Positions 14,476 through 21,533 of a stretch of DNA of 24,122 nt are shown one piece after another. A program made the position numbers and the translations under genes. The stretch comes from Polyangium jinanense. Lineage in GTDB: Bacteria; Myxococcota; Polyangia; Polyangiales; Polyangiaceae. Numbering within the stretch: the first letter of the stretch is position 1; each line of letters begins with the position of its first letter. The notes under the pieces were generated by a model. The model had not been told where the DNA came from. It ran no database searches and was given only the letters and a program-made list of their open reading frames with translations. The stretch spans positions 1 through 24,122 of the forward strand of contig NZ_JAGTJJ010000105.1 of assembly GCF_028435365.1 (NCBI RefSeq), in the 5' to 3' direction.

Positions 14476-16104
14476 ATGAGCGCCCTCTCCGCCTTCGCCT
14501 TCTACCCCGTCTGGGCCCTCGCCCTCCTCGTCGGGTTCGTCTCGCTCCGCCTCGGCCGCTCGCGTGGCTACGCGCTCCCGCTCCTCTGCTTCGCGCAAGG
14601 CGTCTGGGTGACCGGCCTCGTGCTGTTCGCGACCCCGAACACGAGCCACATCGCCGAGCGCGTGCTGCCGTCGGGCATCGTCCAGGGTGCGGGCTTCCTC
14701 CACGCCGCCGAGGCCCTCGCGGGGAAGCCCCGGCGCAAGCTCGTCGCGGGCGCCTGGATGGCCACCGGCGCGTTCGCAACACTCGGCGCCGCGGCCCCTC
14801 GCCTCTTCTACGGCCCCGGCGCACGCGGCATGGGGCCGGCCTTCGTCCCCTTCGCCGCCCTCGGCGTCGCGGCGGCCGTGGCGATGCTCGCCTACCTCGC
14901 GGCCCGCGCGCAGAGCGCTGCCGGCGATGAGCGACGCGCCCTCGTCACGCTGCTCGGCGCGGCGGTCCTCGGCTGCCTCGGCGGCGGCGGGGCCATCAGC
15001 GCCTTCATCCTCGGCATCGGCCCCCTCTGGATCGCCGCCCCGCTCATGCTCGGCTCGACCTTGCTCGCCGCGCACGCGACGCTCGGCCGCGAGCAGGGCA
15101 AAGCAAGAGCCCTCGTGCGGAGCGGCATCGTCTACGCCGTCATCACAGCGAGCGTCTCCACGGTCTTCGTCACGGCGTACGCGTTCGCGCTGCCGTACCT
15201 CGTGCCGGCGCAGGGATCGACGTTCACGTTCGTCGCCGGCGCGCTCGCCGTCACCTTCTTCGCGGCGCTCCCGGTCGATCCGCTGCGGCAGATCGTCGTC
15301 GACGGGATCGGCCGGCGCGTCGCCGAAAACCCCATCGGCGTGCGTGACCTCGCCGAGGCCGTCGATCGCAGCGAAGCACGCGCGGATCAGGCCGAGCGGC
15401 TCGCCGAGATGGGTCGTATCGTCAGCGCCGTCGCCCACGAAATCCGCAATCCCCTCGGCGTCATGCTCGCGCAGGCCAAGATCCTCGAGCGCCGCGGCGC
15501 CGACCCCGAGACCCTCGCCGGGCTCCGGCAAGAAATCGCGAACGCCCGGCGCTTCCTCGACGATCTGCTGCGCTACGGCAAGCCCCGCCCGCTCGATCTC
15601 GCCGTCGCCCCGGTGCTCGCCGAGGTCACACGCGCTGCCGAGGCCGCGCGCGCCGCGTTCGGCGACCTCGCCGCGCCCGTCGACGTCACCGGCGACGCCA
15701 CGCTCAGCGCCGAGCTCGACCGCGCGGCGCTCGGCGACGTGGTGAAGGTGCTCGTCCACAACGCGCTCGTCGCCCTGTCGACCGCGGACGCCGGCGGTCG
15801 CGTCACGATCGAGGTCGCAAGCGAGGGCGACGAGGCCGTCGTGCGCGTGACCGACGACGGCCCCGGCGTCCCCGTCGAGATCGAGCCGCGCCTCTTCGAG
15901 CCCTTCGTCACGGGGCGCGGCCGCGACGCCTCGCACCCCGGCACGGGCCTCGGCCTCGCGATCGCGGCGCGCTGGACCGAGCGCCACGGCGGCTCGCTCC
16001 GCCACGAGCGTCCCGGCGCCGGGGGCGCGCGCTTCATCGCCCGGTTTCCGAGGACGGCGCGCGTGGTCAACGCCGCCCCGATGGACCAGACTCGCGCCCG
16101 ATGA
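14476..16104 (+). CDS. Membrane sensor histidine kinase
   Basis: The protein has 542 residues. The first 270 form about seven or eight hydrophobic segments with short loops, a membrane-embedded sensor without a large periplasmic domain. The kinase core follows: H-box VAHEIRNPLG with phosphoacceptor His321, N-box LVHNALVAL (Asn429), G1 DDGPGV (460-465), F-box LFEPFVTGR and G2 GTGLGLAIA (489-497). It should autophosphorylate at His321 and pass the phosphate to Asp56 of the regulator encoded next. The stop overlaps the regulator's ATG (ATGA), so the two form an operon. The ATG at 14476 starts directly with the first hydrophobic segment. The signal sensed cannot be read from the sequence; the many membrane spans suggest a lipid, envelope or small hydrophobic cue. 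Confidence 0.93.
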   Translation: MSALSAFAFYPVWALALLVGFVSLRLGRSRGYALPLLCFAQGVWVTGLVLFATPNTSHIAERVLPSGIVQGAGFLHAAEALAGKPRRKLVAGAWMATGAFATLGAAAPRLFYGPGARGMGPAFVPFAALGVAAAVAMLAYLAARAQSAAGDERRALVTLLGAAVLGCLGGGGAISAFILGIGPLWIAAPLMLGSTLLAAHATLGREQGKARALVRSGIVYAVITASVSTVFVTAYAFALPYLVPAQGSTFTFVAGALAVTFFAALPVDPLRQIVVDGIGRRVAENPIGVRDLAEAVDRSEARADQAERLAEMGRIVSAVAHEIRNPLGVMLAQAKILERRGADPETLAGLRQEIANARRFLDDLLRYGKPRPLDLAVAPVLAEVTRAAEAARAAFGDLAAPVDVTGDATLSAELDRAALGDVVKVLVHNALVALSTADAGGRVTIEVASEGDEAVVRVTDDGPGVPVEIEPRLFEPFVTGRGRDASHPGTGLGLAIAARWTERHGGSLRHERPGAGGARFIARFPRTARVVNAAPMDQTRAR

Positions 16105-17492
16105 ACCGATCCTCCGCCTCGATTCTCGTGGTCGACGACGACGCCGGCTTCCGGCGCGCCTGGCGCACCCTCCTCGAAGCGGAGGGCCTCGTGGTGCTGG
16201 AGGCCGGCGCCGCCGAGCCGGCCCGCGCGACGTTCCTCGCGAAGCGCCCGCGCCTCGTCCTGCTCGACCTGATGCTGCCGCCCTCGGGCCTGCCGAAGGA
16301 GGGCGCCGCGCTGCTCGATGTGTTCCTCGCGGCCGAGCCACGCGTGAAGGTCGTGGTGGTGTCGGGGACGGGCGAGACGCAACTCGCGCTGGATCTCGTG
16401 CGGCGGGGGGCCTACGACTTCATCGAGAAGCCGGTCGACCCCGACGTCCTGCTCGCCGTCCTCGCGCGGGCCCGGGCGCGGCTCGATCTGGAGGATCGCG
16501 TCACCGAGCTCGAAGACCGGCTCGCGGCGACGGGTGAAGCCGGCCTGCTCGGCAGCTCCCCGGCCTTCCTCGAAGCGCTTTCCATTGCCGAGCGCGCCGC
16601 GCCGGCCGATCTGCCCGTGCTCGTCACGGGCGCGTCGGGCACCGGGAAAGAGCTCTTCGCCCGGCGCGTGCATGCGCGGAGCCGCCGCCGCGAGGGGCCG
16701 TTCGTGGCCGTCAATTGCGGGGCGCTCACGCCTTCGCTGCTCGAATCGACGCTCTTCGGCCACAAGAAAGGCGCGTTCACGGGCGCCATCGCGGACGGGC
16801 GTGGCCTCTTCGTCGAGGCGGACGGCGGAACGCTGTTCCTCGACGAGATCGGCGACCTCGAGCTCGCGCTCCAGGTCAAACTCCTCCGCGCGCTCGAATC
16901 GGGCGAGGTGTTGCCCGTGGGCGCCGGAAAACCGGTCCGCGTCGACGTCCGTATCGTGTCGGCGACGCATCGGCCGCTGGAACAGATGGTCCGGAGCAGC
17001 ACCTTCCGCGAGGACCTCTACTGGCGCATCCGGGGGATCGAAATCACGCTGCCGAGCCTCGTCGATCGGACCGGGGATCTCGCGGTCCTGGCGCAACACT
17101 TCCTCAACGAGGCGCGGGCGCTCGTGCCGGGCGCCGGGCCCACGACGCTGTCGAAAGAGGCCCTTCGGCGGCTCGAAGACCACGATTGGCCGGGCAACCT
17201 GCGCGAGCTGCGGCACGAGATGCAGCGGGCCCTCGTGATGGCGGCCGGCCGCTCGGAGATCCTCGAAGCGGACCTCTCCCCGGCGCTCCGTCGCTCACGG
17301 TCGGCGGCGGCCGTCGAGGCGCCCGCGGAGGACACGTCGCTCACGCTGGAGCAGAAGATCGAGCGCCTGGAGCGCGCGGAGATCACGCGCGCCCTCGCGG
17401 AATGCCAGGGCAACCGGAGCCAGGCCGCGCAGCGGCTCGGGCTGTCACGCCAGGGCCTCTTGAACAAGCTGGATCGGTACGGCTTGCGCTGA
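16101..17492 (+). CDS. NtrC-family sigma-54 activator (response regulator)
   Basis: The protein has 463 residues in REC, AAA+ and Fis-type HTH order. The receiver has the acidic pocket VVDDDAG (12-14), phosphoacceptor Asp56 (LVLLDLMLPP), Thr/Ser in VVSGTGE and Lys110 in FIEKPV. The AAA+ domain has Walker A GASGTGKE (177-184), the sigma-54 contact loop GAFTGA (224-229), Walker B GGTLFLDEIGD (242-252) and later FREDLYWRI and WPGNLREL. The C-terminal helix-turn-helix is LAECQGNRSQAAQRLGLSRQGLLNKL. The exact GAFTGA loop means it should remodel the sigma-54 holoenzyme. It shares an ATGA overlap with the kinase. Its likely targets are the two sigma-54 promoters 500-700 bp downstream, which have paired dyads suited to a dimeric Fis-type DNA-binding domain. 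Confidence 0.95.
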   Translation: MNRSSASILVVDDDAGFRRAWRTLLEAEGLVVLEAGAAEPARATFLAKRPRLVLLDLMLPPSGLPKEGAALLDVFLAAEPRVKVVVVSGTGETQLALDLVRRGAYDFIEKPVDPDVLLAVLARARARLDLEDRVTELEDRLAATGEAGLLGSSPAFLEALSIAERAAPADLPVLVTGASGTGKELFARRVHARSRRREGPFVAVNCGALTPSLLESTLFGHKKGAFTGAIADGRGLFVEADGGTLFLDEIGDLELALQVKLLRALESGEVLPVGAGKPVRVDVRIVSATHRPLEQMVRSSTFREDLYWRIRGIEITLPSLVDRTGDLAVLAQHFLNEARALVPGAGPTTLSKEALRRLEDHDWPGNLRELRHEMQRALVMAAGRSEILEADLSPALRRSRSAAAVEAPAEDTSLTLEQKIERLERAEITRALAECQGNRSQAAQRLGLSRQGLLNKLDRYGLR

Positions 17493-17500
17493 CGGAGGCG

Positions 17501-17968
17501 CTATCCGCGCGCTCCCCTCGGCCGGCCGGGGCGGGTCCAGCGCTCGAGGATCACCGCCGCGACGAGCGCGAACGGTGCGAGGGACGGGGTGAGCACGAGG
17601 CCCATCACGAACCCGAACCACGCCCCCTGCAGGGGCTCGCCCTCCCACAGGAACAGGAGCGCGAACGTCACGGCCATCACCCCGAAGTAGCCGAAAACCG
17701 CAGCCCCGGCGAGCGTGAGGGTGCGTGCCTTGCGGAGGTCTCGGGCCAGCGCGCCGAGCAGCCCTCCGACGAGCGCCGCGGGCAGGAGTGCGGCCAGCAG
17801 GATGCGCCCCAGGAACGAGACCGTCTGCTGGTGCTCAGCCCTATCCGCGCCGACGGTGTCTCCGTACGAGAAGGTCCACAGGGCATAAAAGACGAGGTAG
17901 GCCACGAGCGTCGCCACGCCGAGCGCGACTCCCTTCCAGACCTCCGACGTGACACGAATTCGTCCCAC
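17501..17968 (-). CDS. Small multi-pass membrane protein, predicted sigma-54 target
   Basis: The protein has 155 residues from a GTG at 17968, chosen because GGGAGG lies 4-5 nt upstream and the hydrophobic part starts soon after; the frame is open further, to an ATG at 18043, but that would begin upstream of the predicted transcription start. About four membrane segments are seen: GVALGVATLVAYLVFYALW, ILLAALLPAALVGGLLGAL, LTLAGAAVFGYFGVMAVTFALLFLW and GFVMGLVLTPSLAPFALVAAVI. The tail is basic (ERWTRPGRPRG). There is no family I recognise. It ends 8 bp from the convergent stop of the regulator gene. A consensus sigma-54 promoter (18005-18019) places the mRNA start at about 17993, a 25-nt leader containing the Shine-Dalgarno sequence. 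Confidence 0.82.
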   Translation of the reverse strand: MGRIRVTSEVWKGVALGVATLVAYLVFYALWTFSYGDTVGADRAEHQQTVSFLGRILLAALLPAALVGGLLGALARDLRKARTLTLAGAAVFGYFGVMAVTFALLFLWEGEPLQGAWFGFVMGLVLTPSLAPFALVAAVILERWTRPGRPRGARG

Positions 17969-18004
17969 GGTTCCTCCCAGGTTCCTTTTGCCCCGCGGCG
18001 CATC

Positions 18005-18019
18005 GCAAAGGCAGTGCCA
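18005..18019 (-). promoter_or_regulatory. Sigma-54 promoter (-24/-12), toward 17968
   Basis: The minus strand reads TGGCACTGCCTTTGC. The -24 box TGGCAC and -12 box TTGC match the consensus at every core position with exactly ten bases between GG and GC. The expected start is about 17993, upstream of the Shine-Dalgarno sequence and GTG at 17968. An NtrC-family activator gene is adjacent and dyads lie 40-80 bp upstream. Confidence 0.8.
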
Positions 18020-18059
18020 CGCCGGTTCTTCCGAGATTCGCAAGCGAGCCGGGCCGCGA

Positions 18060-18097
18060 TGTCCAGCCGTTGGAGGGAGGTGTCCACGCGCTGGACA
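18060..18097. promoter_or_regulatory. Predicted enhancer: two tandem TGTCCA-N5-TGGACA dyads
   Basis: Site 2 (18081-18097) is TGTCCACGCGCTGGACA, with perfect 6-bp arms around five bases. Site 1 (18060-18076) is TGTCCAGCCGTTGGAGG, with the same left arm and four of six right-arm bases. The centres are 21 bp apart, two helical turns, so both sites face the same side of the DNA. The pair lies between the two outward-facing sigma-54 promoters. It is the best candidate binding site for the regulator encoded at 16101-17492; that link is inferred. Confidence 0.6.
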
Positions 18098-18161
18098 GTC
18101 GAGCTTGACGGCAGGTCGCGTGGAGAGCGGCTGGGCCGCGGCGCGCGGCCTCGGAGCGGGT

Positions 18162-18176
18162 TGGCATCACGCTTGC
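18162..18176 (+). promoter_or_regulatory. Sigma-54 promoter (-24/-12), toward 18191
   Basis: The sequence reads TGGCATCACGCTTGC, with TGGCAT at -24 and TTGC at -12, again with ten bases between GG and GC. The predicted start is about 18188, only 3 nt before the ATG at 18191, so the message would be essentially leaderless. No Shine-Dalgarno sequence is seen, which fits. The match is slightly weaker than the minus-strand promoter (T for C in the -24 box). Confidence 0.65.
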
Positions 18177-18190
18177 GATGTCGACGCGGC

Positions 18191-18685
18191 ATGACGTCCA
18201 CGAAGCCCCACGACGCTCTCCCCCTCGGAACCCTTCTCGGCCGCGCCGTCACGGTGGTCTTCGCCGTGGCGACGCTCCTCCTCGTGCTCGTGATGTTCGA
18301 CTTCCGCATCCCGTACAAGCCCGGCTTCGGCCTGATCATCGTGGCCACGCTGCTCGGCCTCGGGGCCTCGGTATGGTGGCTCGGGGGACTCGCGGGGCGC
18401 GCCATCGAGCAGCGCGGGGGCGCGGCCGTGGCATGGGGTCCACTCGCCGGCCTCGCAACCCTCGCGATCACCGCATTTTCACTCGCGTTGGCGAGCGCCG
18501 CGCAGATCGAGCACGACCGCGGATTCAGCCTGGCGCAGGCGGCGTGGGATTATTTCGGCAAGCCGTTCGTGTTCACGATGGCCTACGGAGCCATTCCGGC
18601 CGCGCTGATCGGGCTTCTCTGCGCCGGCGCGATTCACGGCGCCATCACCCTGATGCGCAGGGCGCCCCTCGAGGACGCGCCCTGA
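18191..18685 (+). CDS. Small multi-pass membrane protein, predicted sigma-54 target
   Basis: The protein has 164 residues from the ATG at 18191 with about four membrane segments: AVTVVFAVATLLLVLVMFDF, FGLIIVATLLGLGASVWWLGG, GPLAGLATLAITAFSLALASA and AYGAIPAALIGLLCAGAIHGAI. A soluble-looking loop of some 30 residues between segments 3 and 4 (AQIEHDRGFSLAQAAWDYFGKPF) holds most of the charged and aromatic residues. There is no family I recognise and no obvious sequence relation to its divergent neighbour at 17501-17968, although the size and topology are alike. An overlapping ATG at 18178 opens only another frame without a membrane pattern. Repeat copy 4 begins 2 nt after its stop. Confidence 0.82.
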   Translation: MTSTKPHDALPLGTLLGRAVTVVFAVATLLLVLVMFDFRIPYKPGFGLIIVATLLGLGASVWWLGGLAGRAIEQRGGAAVAWGPLAGLATLAITAFSLALASAAQIEHDRGFSLAQAAWDYFGKPFVFTMAYGAIPAALIGLLCAGAIHGAITLMRRAPLEDAP

Positions 18686-18686
18686 G

Positions 18687-19047
18687 AGGCGCTTCGCTGG
18701 GGCGTTGCCCCAGGCCCCACCAGGGGCTATCCGCCCCTGGACCCGGACCAGCGCAAGCGCTGGACCCGGGGTCGATGAACTGCGCAACGCGCAGTTCATC
18801 GAACAGGCCGAGTCAAGACCAGCGACGACCCTGCCCATCAAGACCGCGGCGCTGACGATTCAACGGGCCACGTGCCCGTCGCCAGCGTGCAACGCACCTC
18901 CATGGTCTTGCCACCGGCCTGTGGGAAGAACTGCGCATCGCGCAGTTCTTCCACCACGAGTCCAGGGCTTGCCCTGGTTTGGGTCGAGGGGCGAACAGCC
19001 CCCGCGGGGCCCGGGGCAGCGCCCCGGCGCAGCGCCCCGGCGCGGCG
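18687..19047 (+). repeat. Dispersed four-hairpin repeat, copy 4 (full-length reference copy)
   Basis: The A-arm (about 18690-18806) has four perfect hairpins: 18697-18713 (CTGGGGC/GCCCCAG), 18720-18740 (CCAGGGGC/GCCCCTGG), 18748-18763 (CCAGCGC/GCGCTGG) and 18774-18800 (GATGAACTGCGC/GCGCAGTTCATC). A spacer of about 120 nt follows. The B-arm (about 18928-19047) is the A-arm inverted and diverged: GGAAGAACTGCGC/GCGCAGTTCTTCC, CCAGGGC/GCCCTGG, GGGGCG...CAGCCCC and GGGGC/GCCCC. The element exactly fills the gap between two convergent genes (stops at 18685 and 19058), where it could end transcription from both sides. Confidence 0.92.
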
Positions 19048-19057
19048 AGGTGATGAA

Positions 19058-20353
19058 TCAGAAGCCGCTGGGAACGGCCACGCACTGGCCGGGGACCAGC
19101 AGGTTCGGCACCGTGCCTGCCGGGCAATTGCCGACCGGCGGCAGACTGCTCGGCGGAGGGATCGCGCCGGGCGCAGGAACCGCGCCGCCGCTCGGGAGAG
19201 GCAGGCATACTCCGAACACGGCCGTTTGCCCCTGGGGGCAGCTCGCGACGGGTACGTTCGGGGCTGGCGGCATCGAGGGCGGCACGTACGGCGCGCCTGC
19301 TGCGTCCGTCACGCGGACGCGATACGCGTGGAGCAGATGCGTTCGCATCATCGACTCGGGGATCCACAGATATCCGCCGAGCCCCCACTGCGTCCCCCAG
19401 CTATTCTGGAACAGGAACTCCCGCCCCGTCGGCCCCATGCGATAGCCCTGCAGCACCACCGCGTGGCCGATGCCGTCCTGGCGCGGATAGTACGGCAGGT
19501 ATCCCGATCGCACGCTGTTCCAGTCCCACGCTTGCCGATCGAACGCGAGCGCGACCCACACGGCCTCCCCCTCCGCGAGCAGGAGCGCCATCTGGTCGAT
19601 GTCCTTTGCCTCCATGTATTCGAGCGCGTCGATGCGGTAGGCGCCCATCGAGTCGGCGCGCGCTCGCTCCGACAGCAGCATCGGGTCGTTCGCGCCGGAG
19701 CCCGGGACGACGCCCGCGTCGGACTGACAATATCCGCCATGCGCCGGCGACGAGATGCGGCACGCCTTCACCTTGTCGAAGGGCCACACCGGATCGACGG
19801 CGAGCGGTCGGCCCTTGAGGACGCCGAGATCGTTCGGCTGCGTGTAGGTCGCGAAGATGTGCAGGGGCGACACCACGTCGTAGCGCCCCCGCCGCCGGAT
19901 CGCGTTGTCCATCACGGACGACATCGCGAACCCCGAGCACGCCCCGACCGGGTTTTGATCCTTCACCGGGCCCGTCAGCCCCTGCGCGCGATGGTCCACC
20001 TGGGCCGGCAGCGAGCCTGCCGCGATCGCCCTCGGCACGTACGCGACGGCGTTCGTGGCCGTCCGGATCGCTGCACAATCGATGAGCCGCGTCACCTCGG
20101 GCGGCAGCCCCGGGAGCGGGCACGGCATCGTCTTCTGCGCCGCGATGATCATGTCCAGCATCGCCGAGCCCAGCGCCGGCTGCGCGGGTTGCGCCTGCGG
20201 CATGGGCTGCGTCGGATACGGCTGCGCCACGTAGGGCTGCTGCGGCGGCGCGGGTGGCGGGCTCTTGGAGCAGGCCGCGAGTAGCGAGGCCGTGAGCACG
20301 AGCGCCCGCGGTGCGAGGCGGGGGTGGCGGTCGGAGCGAGGCGAGCTTGGCAT
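19058..20353 (-). CDS. Papain-family (C1) cysteine peptidase lipoprotein
   Basis: The protein has 431 residues. The signal peptide ends in lipobox LAAC (Cys28). A Pro/Gln-rich tether follows (about 31-62, repeated QPYxxQP), then the peptidase domain at about 115-350. Catalytic residues are in papain order and spacing: oxyanion Gln133 and nucleophile Cys139 in DQNPVGACSGFA (six apart, as Gln19 and Cys25 in papain), His297 in GIGHAVVLQGY and Asn317 in NSWGTQWGLGGY. There is no clear propeptide. The C-terminal 80 residues have two CPxG...C modules (CPQGQTAVFGVC and CPAGTVPNLLVPGQC) separated by Pro-rich linkers. It probably sits in the periplasm or on the outer surface and degrades proteins, perhaps prey or debris; that role is inferred. 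The ATG at 20353 starts about 20 residues before the signal core. Confidence 0.92.
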   Translation of the reverse strand: MPSSPRSDRHPRLAPRALVLTASLLAACSKSPPPAPPQQPYVAQPYPTQPMPQAQPAQPALGSAMLDMIIAAQKTMPCPLPGLPPEVTRLIDCAAIRTATNAVAYVPRAIAAGSLPAQVDHRAQGLTGPVKDQNPVGACSGFAMSSVMDNAIRRRGRYDVVSPLHIFATYTQPNDLGVLKGRPLAVDPVWPFDKVKACRISSPAHGGYCQSDAGVVPGSGANDPMLLSERARADSMGAYRIDALEYMEAKDIDQMALLLAEGEAVWVALAFDRQAWDWNSVRSGYLPYYPRQDGIGHAVVLQGYRMGPTGREFLFQNSWGTQWGLGGYLWIPESMMRTHLLHAYRVRVTDAAGAPYVPPSMPPAPNVPVASCPQGQTAVFGVCLPLPSGGAVPAPGAIPPPSSLPPVGNCPAGTVPNLLVPGQCVAVPSGF

Positions 20354-20464
20354 ACGTACGGATGAACGCAGCGGGTCGGCGGATGTTACACGACTGTACG
20401 ACGCCCGAGCACGATCCTGCTCCCGCCTTCGCCCTCCGCCCTGGGTGGCTATGGCCGGGCGCCC

Positions 20465-20494
20465 TTGAACCCCTCGCCTTCCCTCCCGTAGAGT
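20465..20494 (+). promoter_or_regulatory. Housekeeping-type promoter for the gene at 20529
   Basis: TTGAAC (20465-20470) and TAGAGT (20489-20494) are separated by 18 nt. The expected start is near 20501, giving a leader of about 28 nt. The match was found by eye and is moderately good for a GC-rich genome. Confidence 0.45.
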
Positions 20495-20528
20495 GCCCGT
20501 CTCGATCGGCGCACGCCGTGACATCGCC

Positions 20529-21224
20529 ATGAATCCGCGTTCGAAAACCTTCGTCGCCACCTTCCTCGGCCTCACCGCTTCCCTCCCCGGCTGCACGAGA
20601 GACGCCGTTCCGCAAGGCTCGCCGCCCCTTCTGCCGGCGAGCGCGTCGATGGCCGAAGCGCCCGCGCCTCCGGCGGTGAACCACGCCTCGGAGCGGCTTG
20701 ATTGCGAATGGGTCCGCAAAAAGGACAACTGCTGGCAGACGATGAAGCGTGAGATCCGCGCCTGCCTCGGCCCTCTCCCGATCGAGGGCATGCTCGCGCG
20801 TGACGGAAAAATCTGCACGGCCTCGAATGCGGAGGTGCTCTTTCGACCCGAGACGCCGAAAGCGCCCACCTGGGTCCTCGACATCGAGGTGCGCGTCGCG
20901 AACAAGACCTGCTTCCGCTATCGCGACACGGGCCCGGAGACAGGGACGAGGACGGACACGCCTCGGGTACACGTCCTCGAGGGGCCGACCGGCGCGACGA
21001 TTTCGTTCACGTCGGGCATGCCCCCCACGCTCGTGTGCCCCGACGGATCGACCTTCCGCGCGGGCCCTGCGGACCTGGGCCTCGAGGGATGCACCACGGA
21101 GCGTGTCTGGGAGGGCGCGCTTCCGCTGGGTGTAGGAAACTTCCACCCCGACACGTCTCCGATCTGGCTGTCGCTCGATCCACGCTGGGGGCACGTCTTC
21201 GATTGCGAGCGTCCGCGCGACTGA
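20529..21224 (+). CDS. Putative lipoprotein of unknown function
   Basis: The protein has 231 residues from the ATG at 20529. The N-terminus MNPRSKTFVATFLGLTASLPGC has a basic start, a hydrophobic stretch and an LPGC lipobox-like site (Cys22), followed by a Pro/Ala-rich linker. The mature region has paired cysteines (LDCEWVRKKDNCW, RACLG, KICTAS, KTCFRY, LVCPDG, EGCTTE, FDCERP), suggesting several disulfides, and a beta-rich middle with VLDIEVRVANKTCFRYR. No family is recognised. An in-frame ATG 12 codons upstream would put the start close to the predicted mRNA 5' end and add residues before the signal, so it is less likely. It is transcribed divergently from the papain-like gene; an intrinsic terminator follows at 21292. 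Confidence 0.82.
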   Translation: MNPRSKTFVATFLGLTASLPGCTRDAVPQGSPPLLPASASMAEAPAPPAVNHASERLDCEWVRKKDNCWQTMKREIRACLGPLPIEGMLARDGKICTASNAEVLFRPETPKAPTWVLDIEVRVANKTCFRYRDTGPETGTRTDTPRVHVLEGPTGATISFTSGMPPTLVCPDGSTFRAGPADLGLEGCTTERVWEGALPLGVGNFHPDTSPIWLSLDPRWGHVFDCERPRD

Positions 21225-21291
21225 AGCGTCGGACGCCCGACGAGAACGCCGGCAGGTCACGCGAGCAACAGCCGACTGGCGGCTGAGCGGG

Positions 21292-21316
21292 GGGCCCCGC
21301 ACAGGCGGGGCCCTTT
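21292..21316 (+). terminator. Intrinsic terminator after the gene at 20529
   Basis: A 9-bp perfect stem GGGCCCCGC / GCGGGGCCC (21292-21300 and 21305-21313) with loop ACAG is followed by TTTG. The stem is strong and the T-run short. It lies 68 nt after the stop codon and just before the promoter of the protease gene. Confidence 0.7.
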
Positions 21317-21322
21317 GACACC

Positions 21323-21351
21323 TTGGCGCGCCCGTAAGGCTCGGCTACCTT
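21323..21351 (+). promoter_or_regulatory. Possible housekeeping promoter for the M4 protease gene
   Basis: TTGGCG (21323-21328) and TACCTT (21346-21351) are separated by 17 nt, with a start predicted near 21358. A better -35 match, TTGACA at 21315-21320, has no -10 at a usable distance. The leader would be about 175 nt and contains no clear gene. Confidence 0.4.
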
Positions 21352-21521
21352 CGCGTACGTGTGACGTAACCGCTCGTAACCGGCGGCGCTCCTCTCCTCA
21401 ACGCATACTGCCTCCGTCAGCTCGATGCGCTCGTGGGATGGCGCTCGAGACCCGGTCCAGTGCATTGCGGCGCGGAGGCCACGGCAATCATGCGTCCATC
21501 GAGCACGGCTCGACGGATACA

Positions 21522-21527
21522 AAGGAG
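21522..21527 (+). promoter_or_regulatory. Ribosome-binding site fixing a TTG start
   Basis: AAGGAG with a 6-nt gap precedes the TTG at 21534. Starting there places the lipoprotein signal peptide at the very N-terminus, whereas upstream in-frame ATGs would bury it behind up to 70 residues. Confidence 0.8.
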
Positions 21528-21533
21528 ACGGCA

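Noticed and set aside
12820..16341. Open frame of more than 1,100 codons on the minus strand across the second lipoprotein and the kinase gene
   Set aside because: It is Arg/Gly/Glu-rich without recognisable motifs and lies opposite two well-supported genes. Long antisense frames are normal at this GC content.
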